Shown piece after piece: positions 8,956 to 18,984 of a stretch of DNA of 64,000 nucleotides (the stretch's first letter is position 1; each line of letters begins with the position of its first letter). Under the pieces are notes generated by a model that made no database searches, was not told the DNA's origin, and worked only from the letters and a program-made list of their open reading frames with translations. The stretch lies in the NCBI GenBank assembly GCA_021029095.1, contig JAJOHG010000002.1:1798001-1862000 (forward strand), given 5' to 3'. The translations under genes and the position numbers were made by a program. This DNA is from Phellopilus nigrolimitatus (Eukaryota; Basidiomycota; Agaricomycetes; Hymenochaetales; Hymenochaetaceae).

Positions 8956-11362
8956 GTGACCGCCGCCGCCGTGGCTCCGACAAACGAGCAGGCCGAGTCC
9001 TTGCGGCAGAAGCACCCCTCGAGCAAGAAAGACCACGTCCGCTTGCGCAAGCAGCACGACATCGGCGTGTCCGCGCACATCAACTCGGGCAAGACGACGC
9101 TCACTGAGCGCATCCTCTACTACGGGCCGCATCCGCGACATCCACGAAGTGCATGGGCGCGACGCCGTCGGCGTGAAGATGGATCACCTGGAGCTCGAGC
9201 GCGAGAATGGCAACACCATCCAGAGCGCCGCGACGTTCTGTGACTGGGAGGCGACCGAGCCGACGACGGGCGAGAAGAAGAGCTATGCGCTTAATATTAT
9301 TGATACTCCCGGACACGTCGACTTCACTATCGAGGTCGAATACGCGCTGTGGGTTTTGGATGGTGCTATTCTTATTTTGTGTGCGGTTGCTGGTGTCCAG
9401 GTGTGTTTTTCGTATATAATGTTTTTTATGTTATGTTTTATTCACTCATTAAATTTTGTATGCTAGAGTCAAACGACCACCGTGGATAGGCAAATGCGGC
9501 GATACAACGTACCTCGGTTTTCGTTCATCAACAAGATGGACCGTCCCGGCGCGAACCCCTGGCATGTCATCCAGCAGATCCGGTCGAAGCTTCGTATCTC
9601 CGCCGCCGCCGTCCAGGTTCCAATTGGGGCGGAGGACCAGCTGCGCGGCGTGGTGGATCTCGCGCAATCTACAACGAGGGTGTCAAGGGCAATGACGTCG
9701 TCGAGTCGGACGAGATCCCCGCGGACGCGCTCGCACTCGCACAGGAGAAGCGCACGGAGTTGATCGAGACGCTCGCGGACGTGGACGACGGGATGGCGGA
9801 GCTGTTCCTCGAGGAAAAACCTCCGACAGCGGAGCAGCTTGTCGCCGCGATCCGCCGCGCGACGGTCGGGCTGCGCTTTTCGCCTGTGTTCCTCGGGTCC
9901 GCGATCAAGAACACGGCGGTGCAGCCGCTGCTCGACGGCGTGTGCGCGTACCCGCCGAACCCGGCCAAAACGCGCATGGTCGCGCACGACGTGACGCTGC
10001 CGCTCTCCGCGCCGCCGGTCGCGCTCGTGCCCGCGGCAGAGGCGCCGCTTGTCGCTCTCGCGTTCAAGCCTGAGGAGAGCCGCTTCGAGCAGCTGACGTA
10101 CATGCGCGTGTACCAGGGCAGCCTGAAGAAGGCGCAGCACATTTTCCACACGCGCACGGGCAAGAAGGTCAAGGAGCCACGGCTCGTGCGAATGCACAGC
10201 AATGAGATGGAGGACATCGAGTCGATCGGGCCGGGCGAGATCTGCGCGATCTTCGGCGTCGAGTGCGCGTCGGGCGACACGTTCACGGACGGCGCAACGA
10301 AGTACTTGATGACGTTCGTGTTCGTGCCGGAGCCGGTCGTGTCGCTCGCGCTGAAGCCCGTCGGCAGGAGACGCCGAACTTCTTGCGCGCGCTGCAGCGC
10401 TTCCAGCGCGAGGACCCGACGTTCCGCGTGCACATCGACCACGAGAGCAAGGGGACGATTGTCGGGCATGGGCGAGCGAGCTGCACCTCGAGGTGTACGT
10501 CGAGCGCATGCGCCGCAAGTACGGCGTCGAGTGCACGACGGGCTGCCCGCAGGTCGCGTACCGCGAGACGCCGACACGCCGCTGCGAGTTCGTGTACACG
10601 CACCGCAAGCAAACGGGCGGTGCGGGCCAGTTCGCGCGCATCGCGGGCTACTTCAAGCTGATGGAGCGCGACCCCGAGACGGGGCGCGACACGGAGTTCG
10701 AGAACGTCGTCATGAGCAGGAACGTTCCCGAGCAGTACATCCCCGGCATCGAGAAGGGCTTCAAGGAGGCGATCCTGAAGGGCTCGCTGTGCGGCGCGCC
10801 GACCACGGGCATCCGCTTCGTGCTCAAAGACGGTGCGTTCCACGTCGTCGACTCATCCGAACTTGCCTTCCGCGTGTGCATGATCGCGGCCCTGCGCGAG
10901 AACTACGCCAAAACGCAGCCGGTGATCCTCGAGCCGATCATGACCGTCGAGGTCGTCGTGCCCTTCGAGTTCCAGAGTGCGTAGTTTTTTTTTTCTCTTT
11001 CTTTTTGCGGGTTTTTCTCTTTTTGGCTGGCTGGCGCTGACGGTTGCTTTTAGGCAGCGTGATCGGCGGTGTCACATCGCGGCGGGGGACGATCCTGGAC
11101 AGCGAGGTGCACGACGATGAGTTCAAGGTGACGGCCGAAGTGGCACTGAACGACATGTCCGGGTACTCGAGCCAGCTGCGCGGACAGACGCAGGGCAAGG
11201 GCGAGTTCACTATGGAGTACAAGGTCGGTCCTCTCGGCCTGTCCTTTCGTGCCACCCATCTTTCTAACTCACCTTCTCTTCTAGACGCATGTACATGTGC
11301 TCCCGCAAAAACAGAAGGAGCTCGAGGAGGCGTACAGGAAGACGCGTCCGCAGAAGAAGTAA
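8956..11362 (+). pseudogene. decayed copy of mitochondrial elongation factor G
   Basis: Broken duplicate of a mitochondrial EF-G1 (MEF1-like) gene, the GTPase that moves tRNAs through the mitochondrial ribosome. Still readable are the P-loop region [14 protein letters not shown], where the family normally has AHIDSGKTT, then [24 protein letters not shown], the switch from domain II to IV ([10 protein letters not shown]), a long intact stretch 10493-10976 and the C-terminus to a stop at 11360-11362. At least four breaks shift the frame: near 9125 (two bases missing), near 9668 (about ten missing), near 10366 (one missing) and near 10468-10482 (extra bases). Introns 9401-9466, 10977-11053 and 11224-11284 are retained, so it arose by DNA duplication, not reverse transcription. 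The mitochondrial targeting exon is not evident. It is GC rich and sits between inverted SINE-like repeats. Confidence 0.85.
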
Positions 11363-11534
11363 ATTCGGGAGCTAGGAACTTATGAGAAACAAAATTATAC
11401 GCTTCTCGCAGCACTCATTCTAGCCTCGAAGTTCTTGCAAGGCCGATGCTACTCGAACCGCACGTGGGCCAAACTCTCCGGGCTCCCAGGTGCTCCCATC
11501 ATCTTTAACATTATAATAAGTGTACATAATGCTG

Positions 11535-11722
11535 CAAAAACCCGTCAGGACCCGTGAACTAACCGTCGACCCGCTTGACCCGCACCCGCGGGTTTCTGAG
11601 GACCCGCGGATCCGTGTCCCAACGGATCCAGGTCAAGACGGGTCCGGGTCTAGGATTTTTCGTCACGGGTGACCCGCCAACGGGTCCGGTTCAACCCACG
11701 GGTGGACTCGTGGTGAGCCCTA
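11535..11722. repeat. palindrome-rich dispersed repeat, copy 2
   Basis: Same family as 8520-8805. It has dense ACCCG/CGGGT palindromes and a conserved right end reading GGTGGACTCGTGGTGAGCCCTA. The left end is not defined, perhaps truncated. Confidence 0.55.
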
Positions 11723-11739
11723 GTATGCCCTGCACTTTT

Positions 11740-12058
11740 GTACAGTTTCATTCAAATGTGTAACCTCCTGGTTACTACCTTCCCTGATGACGACACGTAG
11801 GCGCATATAGGCACGTCGCGGACCCTTTCTTTTTTTCTTTCTTTCTTTCTCTCTCCCTAGTCATGTGACCGTGTGCCTTCTTTGGTCACGCGCATGTATT
11901 GCTCTCGCCTGCGTCTCGGGACTTTATCTCTTACTGTCTCGAACGCAGGTACGTACTTTAGCAAACATGTGTATACTATGATTTCTTACTGTCTCAAACA
12001 CAGTTTTTGTTCCCGTTTTGTCTCTAGTGTTTCCACCTCGCGGTGGTTTCCAAAATGA
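11740..12058. repeat. direct repeat matching 17535-17812
   Basis: About 300 bp alike in order and spacing to 17535-17812. Shared landmarks are GTGTAACCTC, GCGCATATAGG, TCATGTGACCGTGT, CGCCTGCGTCTCG, CGAACGCAGGTACGT and a final GGTGGTTTCCA. No coding frame is conserved between the copies. It is a block of the island's segmental duplications. Confidence 0.7.
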
Positions 12059-12081
12059 GTTTTTAACTTCATTGTACCTTT

Positions 12082-12458
12082 TAGGGCTCATCAGGAGTCG
12101 ATCTGTGGGTTTTAGCTAATTTGCTTATAGCATAGCGAGTTTTGTGCCAATATCAATGATCTTATACTTGACATGTGCGCATTGCTAAACCCGACAATCT
12201 GCAAAAACAAGCAATCTATTTGGATCAGTATTGGTGAAGCGAGAGGCAAACGGGTCACCTAAGTTCACTTCTACAGGTTTTGATGAACCGTTTGCCCGCC
12301 GTGCTTTCAATATTGCACCAAATAACGTGCAGATTTTTTCATCTTGTAGCACGTAATAGTGCGCACAGTTCTAATATAAGAGCATTAAAAACGGAGCAGA
12401 ACTTGCTATGATATCAGCAAATTAGCAAAACCCGTGAATCGACTCCTGATGAGCCCTA
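12082..12458. mobile_element. hAT-type MITE
   Basis: A 377-bp element with terminal inverted repeats starting TAGGGCTCATCAGGAGTCGA. The outermost 21 bases are identical and similarity extends for about 55. The flanks GTACCTTT (12074-12081) and GTGCCTTT (12459-12466) form an 8-bp target duplication with one mismatch, as expected for hAT transposases. There is no internal transposase frame. Confidence 0.8.
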
Positions 12459-12590
12459 GTGCCTTTTCCCTTACAATGTACTTATACATTCTTTACACTG
12501 TTATCCATACAAGAAAGGCTTGTCAAAGGGGGTGCTTTGACAAAAAATACCTTTGTTATGCCTTTTTTTGTGTGGACAAAGGTAAAAAGA

Positions 12591-12935
12591 AATAGGGTAG
12601 ATAGCCTATATATAAACAAGTATAGGAATGTTAGAAAAAGCGTGGTGGCTCAGTTGTTAATAGTGTGGTTGGTTGGTTGGTAAGCTAAGGGTTGTAGTTC
12701 AATTCATGGTGGTGGCATAATTTAAATTTTTTACAATTTTGGGCGTGCCCAGCAAAATGGGCATGCCCAAATTTGGTCATTCCCATATGTTTGGGCATGC
12801 CCAAGGTTTTGGGCACGCCCATCAGCCATGGGATTCATATAACCAAACAGGACCTCCTAGATGGCTACTCCCTATGGGCCAGTCCTACCTAATAGGTCCT
12901 TGGTAAGGGGGTGCCTGAAGTGACGCGTGCCCCAC
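12591..12935 (+). repeat. tRNA-related SINE-like repeat, copy 2
   Basis: Inverted partner of 8178-8512. It has an A-box-like TGGCTCAGTTGTTAA (12646-12660), a B-box-like GTTGTAGTTCAATTC (12691-12705), an AT spacer, and then palindromic decamers (GGGCGTGCCC, GGGCATGCCC, GGGCACGCCC) at 12748-12822. A shared tail ends in AGGACCTCCTAG...GGGGGTGCCTGAAGTG. The two copies bracket the decayed EF-G gene. Confidence 0.65.
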
Positions 12936-12939
12936 CTTC

Positions 12940-13570
12940 CATGCCGTCCAACGACATCCGCCGAGTCTATTTCCCATCTTCCAAGTCGTCCCTATACATT
13001 CACATGCGCACGCATGCGGAATCCGGCGTCCGCCTCCCTCCGGAAGACTAACACATACATATGTATAGTACGCTTCCCTGCGCATGCGGTATACGTGCGC
13101 AGAAACCTCTCCTCGACAGAATGCCTAAATCTGCACTGTCGGCCCATGTCTGTCTGTGTGTCTTAGTCTATACCGCTATCGCTTTGCTCCCGGCTCACAT
13201 GGCCGCGCGGATTTGGCTACTCGGATGCCAGTAAGCCGAAAAAGTCTACTGTCGATATTGCAGTCGATAACAAAGAAAACGCGCATTGCACGTAGATTTA
13301 CTAATACAACAGTGCTGTATCCACACGGGACATTTGCTCCCTGCAGCGCGCAGACTCCAGCATGGAATGCGAAAGCTCAAATAGCGTGTCCGGCCGGGAG
13401 CTCACGCTCCGGCGGCTGCGGCACTGGCCATGCATTGGAATACGCAGAAGCGGTAGCGCGCTCATATTCACACAAAGAAACACAGCATGCGGACATTTTC
13501 TCTGCCAGGAGGGGTTGCTGTGCCGCGCAGGGGCAGCTCGCCTATATTACTACTTCAACCGTTATAAGTG
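12940..13570. repeat. 3'-side repeat block of copy B
   Basis: Sequence on the downstream side of gene B that recurs downstream of gene C (15110-15870) and in part near gene D (17814-17980, 19935-20100). Landmarks are CCGTCCAACGACATCCG, TACCGCTATCGC, and the phrase with AACAAAGAAAACGCGCATTG. Together with the upstream blocks it defines a duplicated unit of about 2 kb. Confidence 0.65.
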
Positions 13571-13583
13571 AGATACTGTCCTA

Positions 13584-13898
13584 TTAGAGATACTGTCGCA
13601 TTAGCCTTTCTCTCTTCCAAACGTTTTTCCAAAAATCGAGCAAGGTTTTCATGTCCTGCAGTGTCCTTTCTGCTTCGGCTTCCTCCTCCATCAGCTGCGG
13701 ATTTCTCCAATCCTCCAGCCTTTTCTGACGGGCAAGTTCCAGCTCTTTCTGAGCGGAATCAGCCGTCATCTCAGCCAGAATTACTCTCCATTCGAATTGT
13801 TTAAGACGCGTCTCGAGGGGGCCGGCGAGGATGCCGTCAAGGATTCTATTTTCTTGATCTATCACGTCTTGTGTTCTGGCGTGGACATTGGACTGCAT
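13584..13898 (-). CDS. small helical protein, family copy B
   Basis: Unrecognised family member. The main exon is open back to the shared acceptor (about 13921) and reads ILAGPLETRLKQFEW, an ELELARQKRLEDW helix and LLDFWKNVWKRERL at the end, matching copies C and D. The start codon of the 14-nt first exon is lost: copies A and C read CAATGCCAGAAACAAG, whereas B reads CAACGCCAGAAACAAG after a deletion of about 11 bases. The next in-frame Met at 13898 would give 104 aa. The TATA box (14028-14033) and splice sites remain. This is either a shortened gene or an early pseudogene. Confidence 0.5.
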   Translation of the reverse strand: MQSNVHARTQDVIDQENRILDGILAGPLETRLKQFEWRVILAEMTADSAQKELELARQKRLEDWRNPQLMEEEAEAERTLQDMKTLLDFWKNVWKRERLMRQYL

Positions 13899-13931
13899 GT
13901 TAAAGTCTGCAAGTGCGCTGTCCCGGAACAA

Positions 13932-14935
13932 AACAGATACGAATAAGCGCTGCAGATCGCCGCAGATCAGTCAGATGCTCACCTTGTTTCTGGCGTTGAG
14001 GCGAGAAAGGCTGCCAGCGATGCGTCTTATATAGAGAATGAGCCTGTGCAAACTCGTGCACAGACAAGTTTGCCAGGGTGCAGATGGCGCAAACAGCTAC
14101 GGGACTCGTATCCAGCATTGTGTGCGTAGCCTGACAACTGGCAGGCGGAAGATTGCTTGCAGAGCATGCAGTATTGCAGCATTGCTCCACGTCCTTGGCA
14201 GAAAACACCACTGTTTCCAAGACGATGCAGCCGCATACCTGTGCACCATTGCGGCTCCCTTTTCGCCAGCGGTGCACGCCGCGCGCCCGTGCACCCGCAC
14301 TGGGCGCGGATGCGGCGGCGGCGCGCTGTTTTTGAACAAGAATGCAAACGCTCGCGGGCGGCGCGTCCGCCCGCGGGTGCTCGCTCGTACCGGACATGCC
14401 CATGGCCATTTGGGCCCGCCCAGGTCCTGCTTGGTTGTGCGCGGATGTCTTTCGGCGACTTGGAGTTTGCGGCGGCGGCGCGGAGCTGCAGACGGGACAG
14501 AGAGGCGCGGGCTTTGCCGCGTCGGAGCTTCGTCGCGGCGACGCGACGCGACGCGTCGCCAGATTCGCATCTCGTGACCTTTCTTCCTTTAAATCTGCCT
14601 TTTCCTCCGCCCGGCGATGGCGTGCAGGCAGGCACGAACACTGCCGAGCACGGGCGCACCGGCTGCTGCCCGGAGCCCTGTGAGCCGGGCCCCATCGTCC
14701 CCACGTCGTCTTCGCGTCTGCGCGCGGCATCTCGAAGGAGCCGCGCCGCGCGTTATGGTGCTTTTTCCTTTGAGGTTCGGTTGTATACAGTATAGTAAAG
14801 GTCGGGGGCGGCCTGCGTCTGGCCCGCCGCGAGAATGCGGCTTCCTAAGCGTAGTGAGCGAAGCCACCCTCTCTGCACTTTGGGGAACGCGTCGATCCCC
14901 AATCTGTGCGCTGTGCTTCTCGTAGCCGCCCGGGA
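13932..14935 (-). repeat. upstream repeat block of copy B
   Basis: About 1 kb homologous to 6979-8110, in the same order: TATA segment, GTTTGCCAGG, GTCCTTGGCAGAAAA, GCGCGCCCGTGCACCCG, CATTTGGGCCCGCC, GTCTTTCGGCGACTTGGAGT, and the end segment GGTCGGGGGCGGCCTGCGTC (14800-14819). A TATACAGTATAG motif (14784-14795) precedes that end segment, as at 8033-8044. Confidence 0.7.
14028..14033 (-). promoter_or_regulatory. TATA box of family copy B
   Basis: Same TATATA context as in copy A (CTATATAAGACGC on the minus strand), kept although the start codon of exon 1 has been deleted. Confidence 0.6.
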
Positions 14936-15109
14936 TGAAACCCGTAAGTAGCAAAGATTATGTCTTCGTTTCCGAATCCGGGGGGTTTTTTTTTCCAGAT
15001 TTGGGTCGGCGCCGCATCCTCTTCATTTTCGGTATGTTCGGTATTCTCGGTGTTTTCGGTATTTTGTCGGCTGATTCGTCATCCGCCGATCCGATGCAAA
15101 TCAGGTCTC

Positions 15110-15871
15110 CTTCCACGCCGTCCAACGACATCCGAGTCTACTTCCCGTCTTCCAAGTCGTCCTTATACACGCACGCGTCTCTTCGTTCTTTCTTCCCGGT
15201 CTCTCGGCCGCAGCACATGCATTTGTATAACGGGCTTCCCCGTTCGCCTCCCCCCCGGACATCCGGACCTACATGTGCGTGCACGGCGAGGCCTCGCCCC
15301 CCGGGTGCGCAGAAGCCCTACGCGCAGAAGCCTCTCTTCGACAGAGTGCCTAAATGTACGCTATATCGGCACCGCTATCGCGTTGCTCCCGGCCCACACG
15401 GCCGCGCGGATTTGGCGACTCGGGATGGGGATGCGATCGGGATGCCAGCAAGCCGCAAAACGTCAAAACGTCAACTTGTCGATATTGAATGTGCAGTCGA
15501 CAACCAACAACAACAAAGAAAACGCGCATTGCATGTAGATTTACTAATACAACAGTGGTATATCGACTCGGGACGTCTGCTCCCCGCCCAGCACGCGCTC
15601 CCCGGCTCGCTGCCTGCACAGCGGGAAGGCCCGGCGCCCAGCACGCACGCACGCACGCGTGGTCTGGGGCGGTATATTCAGAGGAGCTCACGTGATGGCG
15701 GCTGCGGCGCTGGCCATGCGCAAATGCGCGGTGGGCTAACTGCCAACCTTGGTGGCGCGCTCGCAGTCATACAGAGAAAGAAACGAAAACAAAATCAGCA
15801 TGCGAACGCCTTCTTGTGCGGGAGGGGCGCTGTACCACGCAGGGCAGCCCGCAAATATTACTTCAGTTGTT
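15110..15871. repeat. 3'-side repeat block of copy C
   Basis: Homologous to 12940-13570 with insertions. It includes CCGTCCAACGACATCCGAGT, a TCTCTTCGACAGAGTGCCTAAA segment, and AACAAAGAAAACGCGCATTG. A short TTCGGTAT tandem run lies just before it (15028-15062). A long open frame (14935-15945) across this block is judged fortuitous. Confidence 0.65.
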
Positions 15872-16605
15872 CTAACTGGGATACATTCCGACTATTCTAT
15901 GATATTCCAAGTAGTCCGTCCAATACTGGCTCACATCTTCCATAAACTTCAGTCGCAATTCTGTTCTGGGTTTCCGCGACACTTGTGGGTCCCCCTGCTT
16001 GGCTGCACAAATTCTTCTCAGTGACCTGTTCATCTGTGAAACCCTTATCGTTGCCTGATTCAACAAGTCTCTGGCTTGCCCAATACATTCATTGTGGCAG
16101 CCGGTGGGGTCGGCAGTGGCCTCAGCTATTTCTGTATCTGTAACTTTGTTATCATAGCGGGCGGGGCCGTACGGAAACGTGGGCTCCCCTTTGAAACGAT
16201 CAATTTTTTTGACAAAGTCCTCCCAAAACTTGAGCAAAAAATACATATGCTTCTGTCCATTTTCTGCCTCTTTAACTCGGGTGTCCTTATCCAACAGCAG
16301 CAGATCTTCATGGGCAAGTTCCACTTCTTCCTTGGCGAGTTCAAGTGTGCACTGAGCGATGGCTACTTGTTGTTTTCCCTTTTCAAGATGTGTTTCGCGG
16401 GGGCCGGCAAGGATGCGGCGACAGGCTTCTAGTACCCAGTTTATATCGTCATTGGTAATTGCACCTTTATACCTGCTGGCGTCGAGCAGCAGACTATTCC
16501 GTTGCATGTTAAAGTCTGCAGGTGTGCTGTTCCATAACGAGACAGATATGAATAAGCGCTGCAGATCGCCGCAGATCAGTTAGATGCTCACCTTGTTTCT
16601 GGCAT
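15872..16605 (-). CDS. larger helical protein, family copy C
   Basis: Unrecognised 222-aa member. Exon 1 is 16592-16605 (MPET plus two bases). The intron runs 16527-16591 with a GTGAGC donor, and exon 2 is 15872-16526. The N-terminal half carries the family pattern RILAGPRETHLEKGKQQ, a long Lys/Glu-rich helix and LKFWEDFVKK. The C-terminal half repeats the theme more loosely (NQATIRVSQMN..., then FMEDVSQYWTDYLEYHRI), so this copy looks like two family units fused or internally duplicated. It has no signal peptide, membrane helix or recognised domain. The TATA box is at 16654-16659. It has the most complete gene architecture of the four. Confidence 0.6.
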
Positions 16606-17540
16606 TGTGGAATCTGGATATGTTGAGGCGAGAAAGGCTGCAGGGATGCGTCTTATATAGAAAATGGGCCTGTGCAAAGCAGCGCACAGACAAATTTGCC
16701 AGGATGCAGAGGTCGCAAACAGTTGAGGGCCTCGTATCCAGCATTGTGTGCAGCCTGGCAACTGGCAGGCGGAAGATTGCCCGCAGAGCATGCAGTCTTG
16801 CAGATTACCTGCAAAGCATACAGAATTGCTCTACGTCCTTGGCAGAAAACGCCACTGTTTCCAGGACGATGCAGCTGCATACGTGTGCACCATTGCAGCT
16901 CCCTGGTCGTCAGCGGCGCGCGGCGCGCACCCGCGCACCCGCACTGGGCGCACGGATGCGGCGGCGCGCTGTTTTTGAACAAGAATGCAACCATTGCCTA
17001 CAAAGCATGCAAGATTGCTGAGACCGCGTCCATGGCATAAAGGCCACTGTTTCCAGGACGATTGCAACTGCATACGTGTGCACCACATTGCGGCTCCCTG
17101 GCCGTCAGCGCAGAGCGTGCGCGGCAGGCCCGTCTGCGCGCGGCGTGCGGGGCGCCTGTGCGCGGGCACTGGGCCCGGGCCCGGCGGCGCGCGGGCCCGG
17201 CGTGTCTGTCCCTCTGTCGAGAATCTGGCGCCGCCGCACAGTTTTTGAATAAGAATGCGAGCAGTTGCGGTCGGCGCGTATGCACGCATGCACGGGACTT
17301 GAGATCCTGGCCGGGGTCGAGCGAGCGGGAGAGCAGGTGGGCGGGGCAGGGAGGACGACCCGTGCGCGGGCGCCCGCTCGGGTCAGAAAGACCCATGGCC
17401 GTTTGGGTCCTTGCTGGCTGTTTCTGGCGTTCGCGTCCCTTCGATCTTCCCTCTCGGTATCTCGGCCCTGCATGTGCGTACGCCTCGCCCTCTCCCCCGA
17501 TGCGCAGATGCCTCTCTTCGATAGAATGCCTAAGGTGTAA
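16606..17540 (-). repeat. upstream repeat block of copy C
   Basis: The first 380 bases match the promoter blocks of A, B and D. A partial second copy of the CATGCA...TTTCCAGGACGAT segment follows at 16985-17100, then GC-rich unique sequence. The block ends in a segment (17450-17540) resembling 15190-15355 and leads into the direct repeat at 17535. Confidence 0.6.
16654..16659 (-). promoter_or_regulatory. TATA box of family copy C
   Basis: TATATA in the same context as in the other copies (CTATATAAGACGC on the minus strand), about 50 bases before the ATG. Confidence 0.65.
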
Positions 17541-17812
17541 CCTCTGCAAGGTTACTCTTCCCCGATGATGGCATGTGGGCGCATATAGGTGCACATGGAC
17601 TCCTTTGCTTCGTCATGTGACCGTGTCCCTTTTAGGACGCGCGCTTACATTTGCTCCCGCCTGCGTCTCGAGACTCTTCTATCTCTTATTGTCCCGAACG
17701 CAGGTACGTGGCTTGGCTGATACATGTAAATTATTTATTGATCTCTTATGGTCTCAAACGCAGATCTGTCCCCGTTGCGTCCCAGAGCGTTTGCACCTGA
17801 TGGTGGTTTCCA
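17535..17812. repeat. direct repeat matching 11740-12058
   Basis: Second copy of the roughly 300-bp block described at 11740-12058, in the same orientation. It is joined at 17814 to sequence (AATCTGCACTGTCGGCCC) that also occurs at 13128. Blocks have therefore been shuffled. Confidence 0.7.
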
Positions 17813-18104
17813 TAAATCTGCACTGTCGGCCCGTGTCTGTCTGTCTATACCGCTATCGCGCTGCTCCCGGCCCACACGGCCGCGCGGATTTGGCGACTCG
17901 GTATGGGACGCGGGCGAGTGCCAATAAGCCGCAAAGTCCGCTGCTGATACTGTTTGCAGTCAATAACAAAGAAAAGGCGCATTACATCGACGTCAACAAC
18001 AGCAGCCAGATCACCCCACCGCCGTCTAGGCCAGCATAGGGCAGGAGGGCGGGGAGGACTTCGCGCGCGCGCACCATGGGCATGGGTGCTCGCGTGGCTC
18101 TCAG

Positions 18105-18876
18105 ATGTCCGCAGCGCAGAAAGTCCGGCAGCACCCTGCTTTCCAGCAGGCGTTCGACAAGGCCAACAACTATGTGAACCAGCTTGACAAGGAGGTAAGT
18201 AATCTTACTACGCTTTGTTTTCTTCGTGTACTTAGGTATGTCGTGTGATGTTATCAGTTGCCCAAGTATCCTGTCCTCCAAGCGTTTGAGCAGCGTACGC
18301 AGGTTCCCGATACCTACGTTGTTATCGGTGGCGTGCTTGTTCTCAGCTTCCTCCTCCTTATCAACTCGCTTGCCGCCCCGGTGTCTAATCTCATCGGCTG
18401 GGGTCTCCCTGCGTGTCTCTCTTTCAAGGCCGTCGAAAGCCCCGGTTCCCAGGACGACGTGCAGTGGTTGACGCACTGGGTTGTATTCGGCTTCTCCAAC
18501 TTCCATGAGAGCTTCGCGCAGCGCATCGTTCTGTATTACTTTCTCTGGTATTTTGCATTCAAGACCGTCTTCGTGCTCTGGCTTCAGCTCCCTGCTTTCC
18601 CGTAAGTGGTGTCTGTTTCCGCAGGTCCGCGCGGCGGCGGCACGACGCACGTCATCTCGACGCGTCACACTGCGGCCACGCCCGGCGTGCTCAACTCAGC
18701 GGCATCCTGGGCTAGACGTACGCTATCGGCAAGATGGGCGGTGACAAGCCGCGTGTGGACTGGGACGCGGACGGCAAGAGCAGCGTGAACGAGGGCAAGG
18801 AGGGCCTTATGTCGAGCGGCGAGAACGTGAACATCGTCGACACGCAGTACGGCCAGGGATGCTACGGGTGTTAATA
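18105..18876 (+). pseudogene. Yop1/DP1/HVA22-like gene copy with aberrant 3' end
   Basis: Copy of an ER membrane-shaping protein gene of the TB2/DP1/HVA22 (Yop1, REEP-like) family. Exon 1 is 18105-18194 (MSAAQKVRQHPAFQQ...). The intron is 18195-18257 (GTAAGT...CAG) and exon 2 is 18258-18601. Exon 2 contains two hydrophobic hairpins and the family core ESPGSQDDVQWLTHWVVFGF, then LYYFLWYFAFKTVFVLWLQL. After PAF the family normally continues RGA... Here a good donor GTAAGT is followed only 23 bases later by an AG, too short for an intron, and no acceptor restores a typical ending. A short frame ending at 18876 (stop TAA; ...NIVDTQYGQGCYGC) may belong to another fragment. I score it as a probably truncated duplicate; a functional alternative ending is possible. 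Confidence 0.6.
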
Positions 18877-18984
18877 TCACCATCGACAGGCAGCACTGGA
18901 GATCAGCATGTATGTATGCAGGCTTAATTTTCTATTCAATATTATAAAATAAAATAATTTGTAACCAGACTAAAACAAAATGCA

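Noticed and set aside
12640..12712. Possible tRNA gene
   Set aside because: A- and B-box-like motifs exist, but no acceptor stem or proper anticodon arm can be formed, and the unit is repeated inverted at 8400-8465, so it is a tRNA-derived repeat.
12943..15135. CRISPR-like or satellite array
   Set aside because: Repeats are few, long, dispersed and unequal in spacing; nothing resembles direct repeats with spacers, and the DNA is eukaryotic.
14935..15945. 336-codon open frame on the plus strand
   Set aside because: It runs through repeat blocks shared with 12940-13570, where the frame is not conserved, and overlaps gene C antisense. Arg/Pro/Ser-biased composition with no motif suggests chance in GC-rich repeats.
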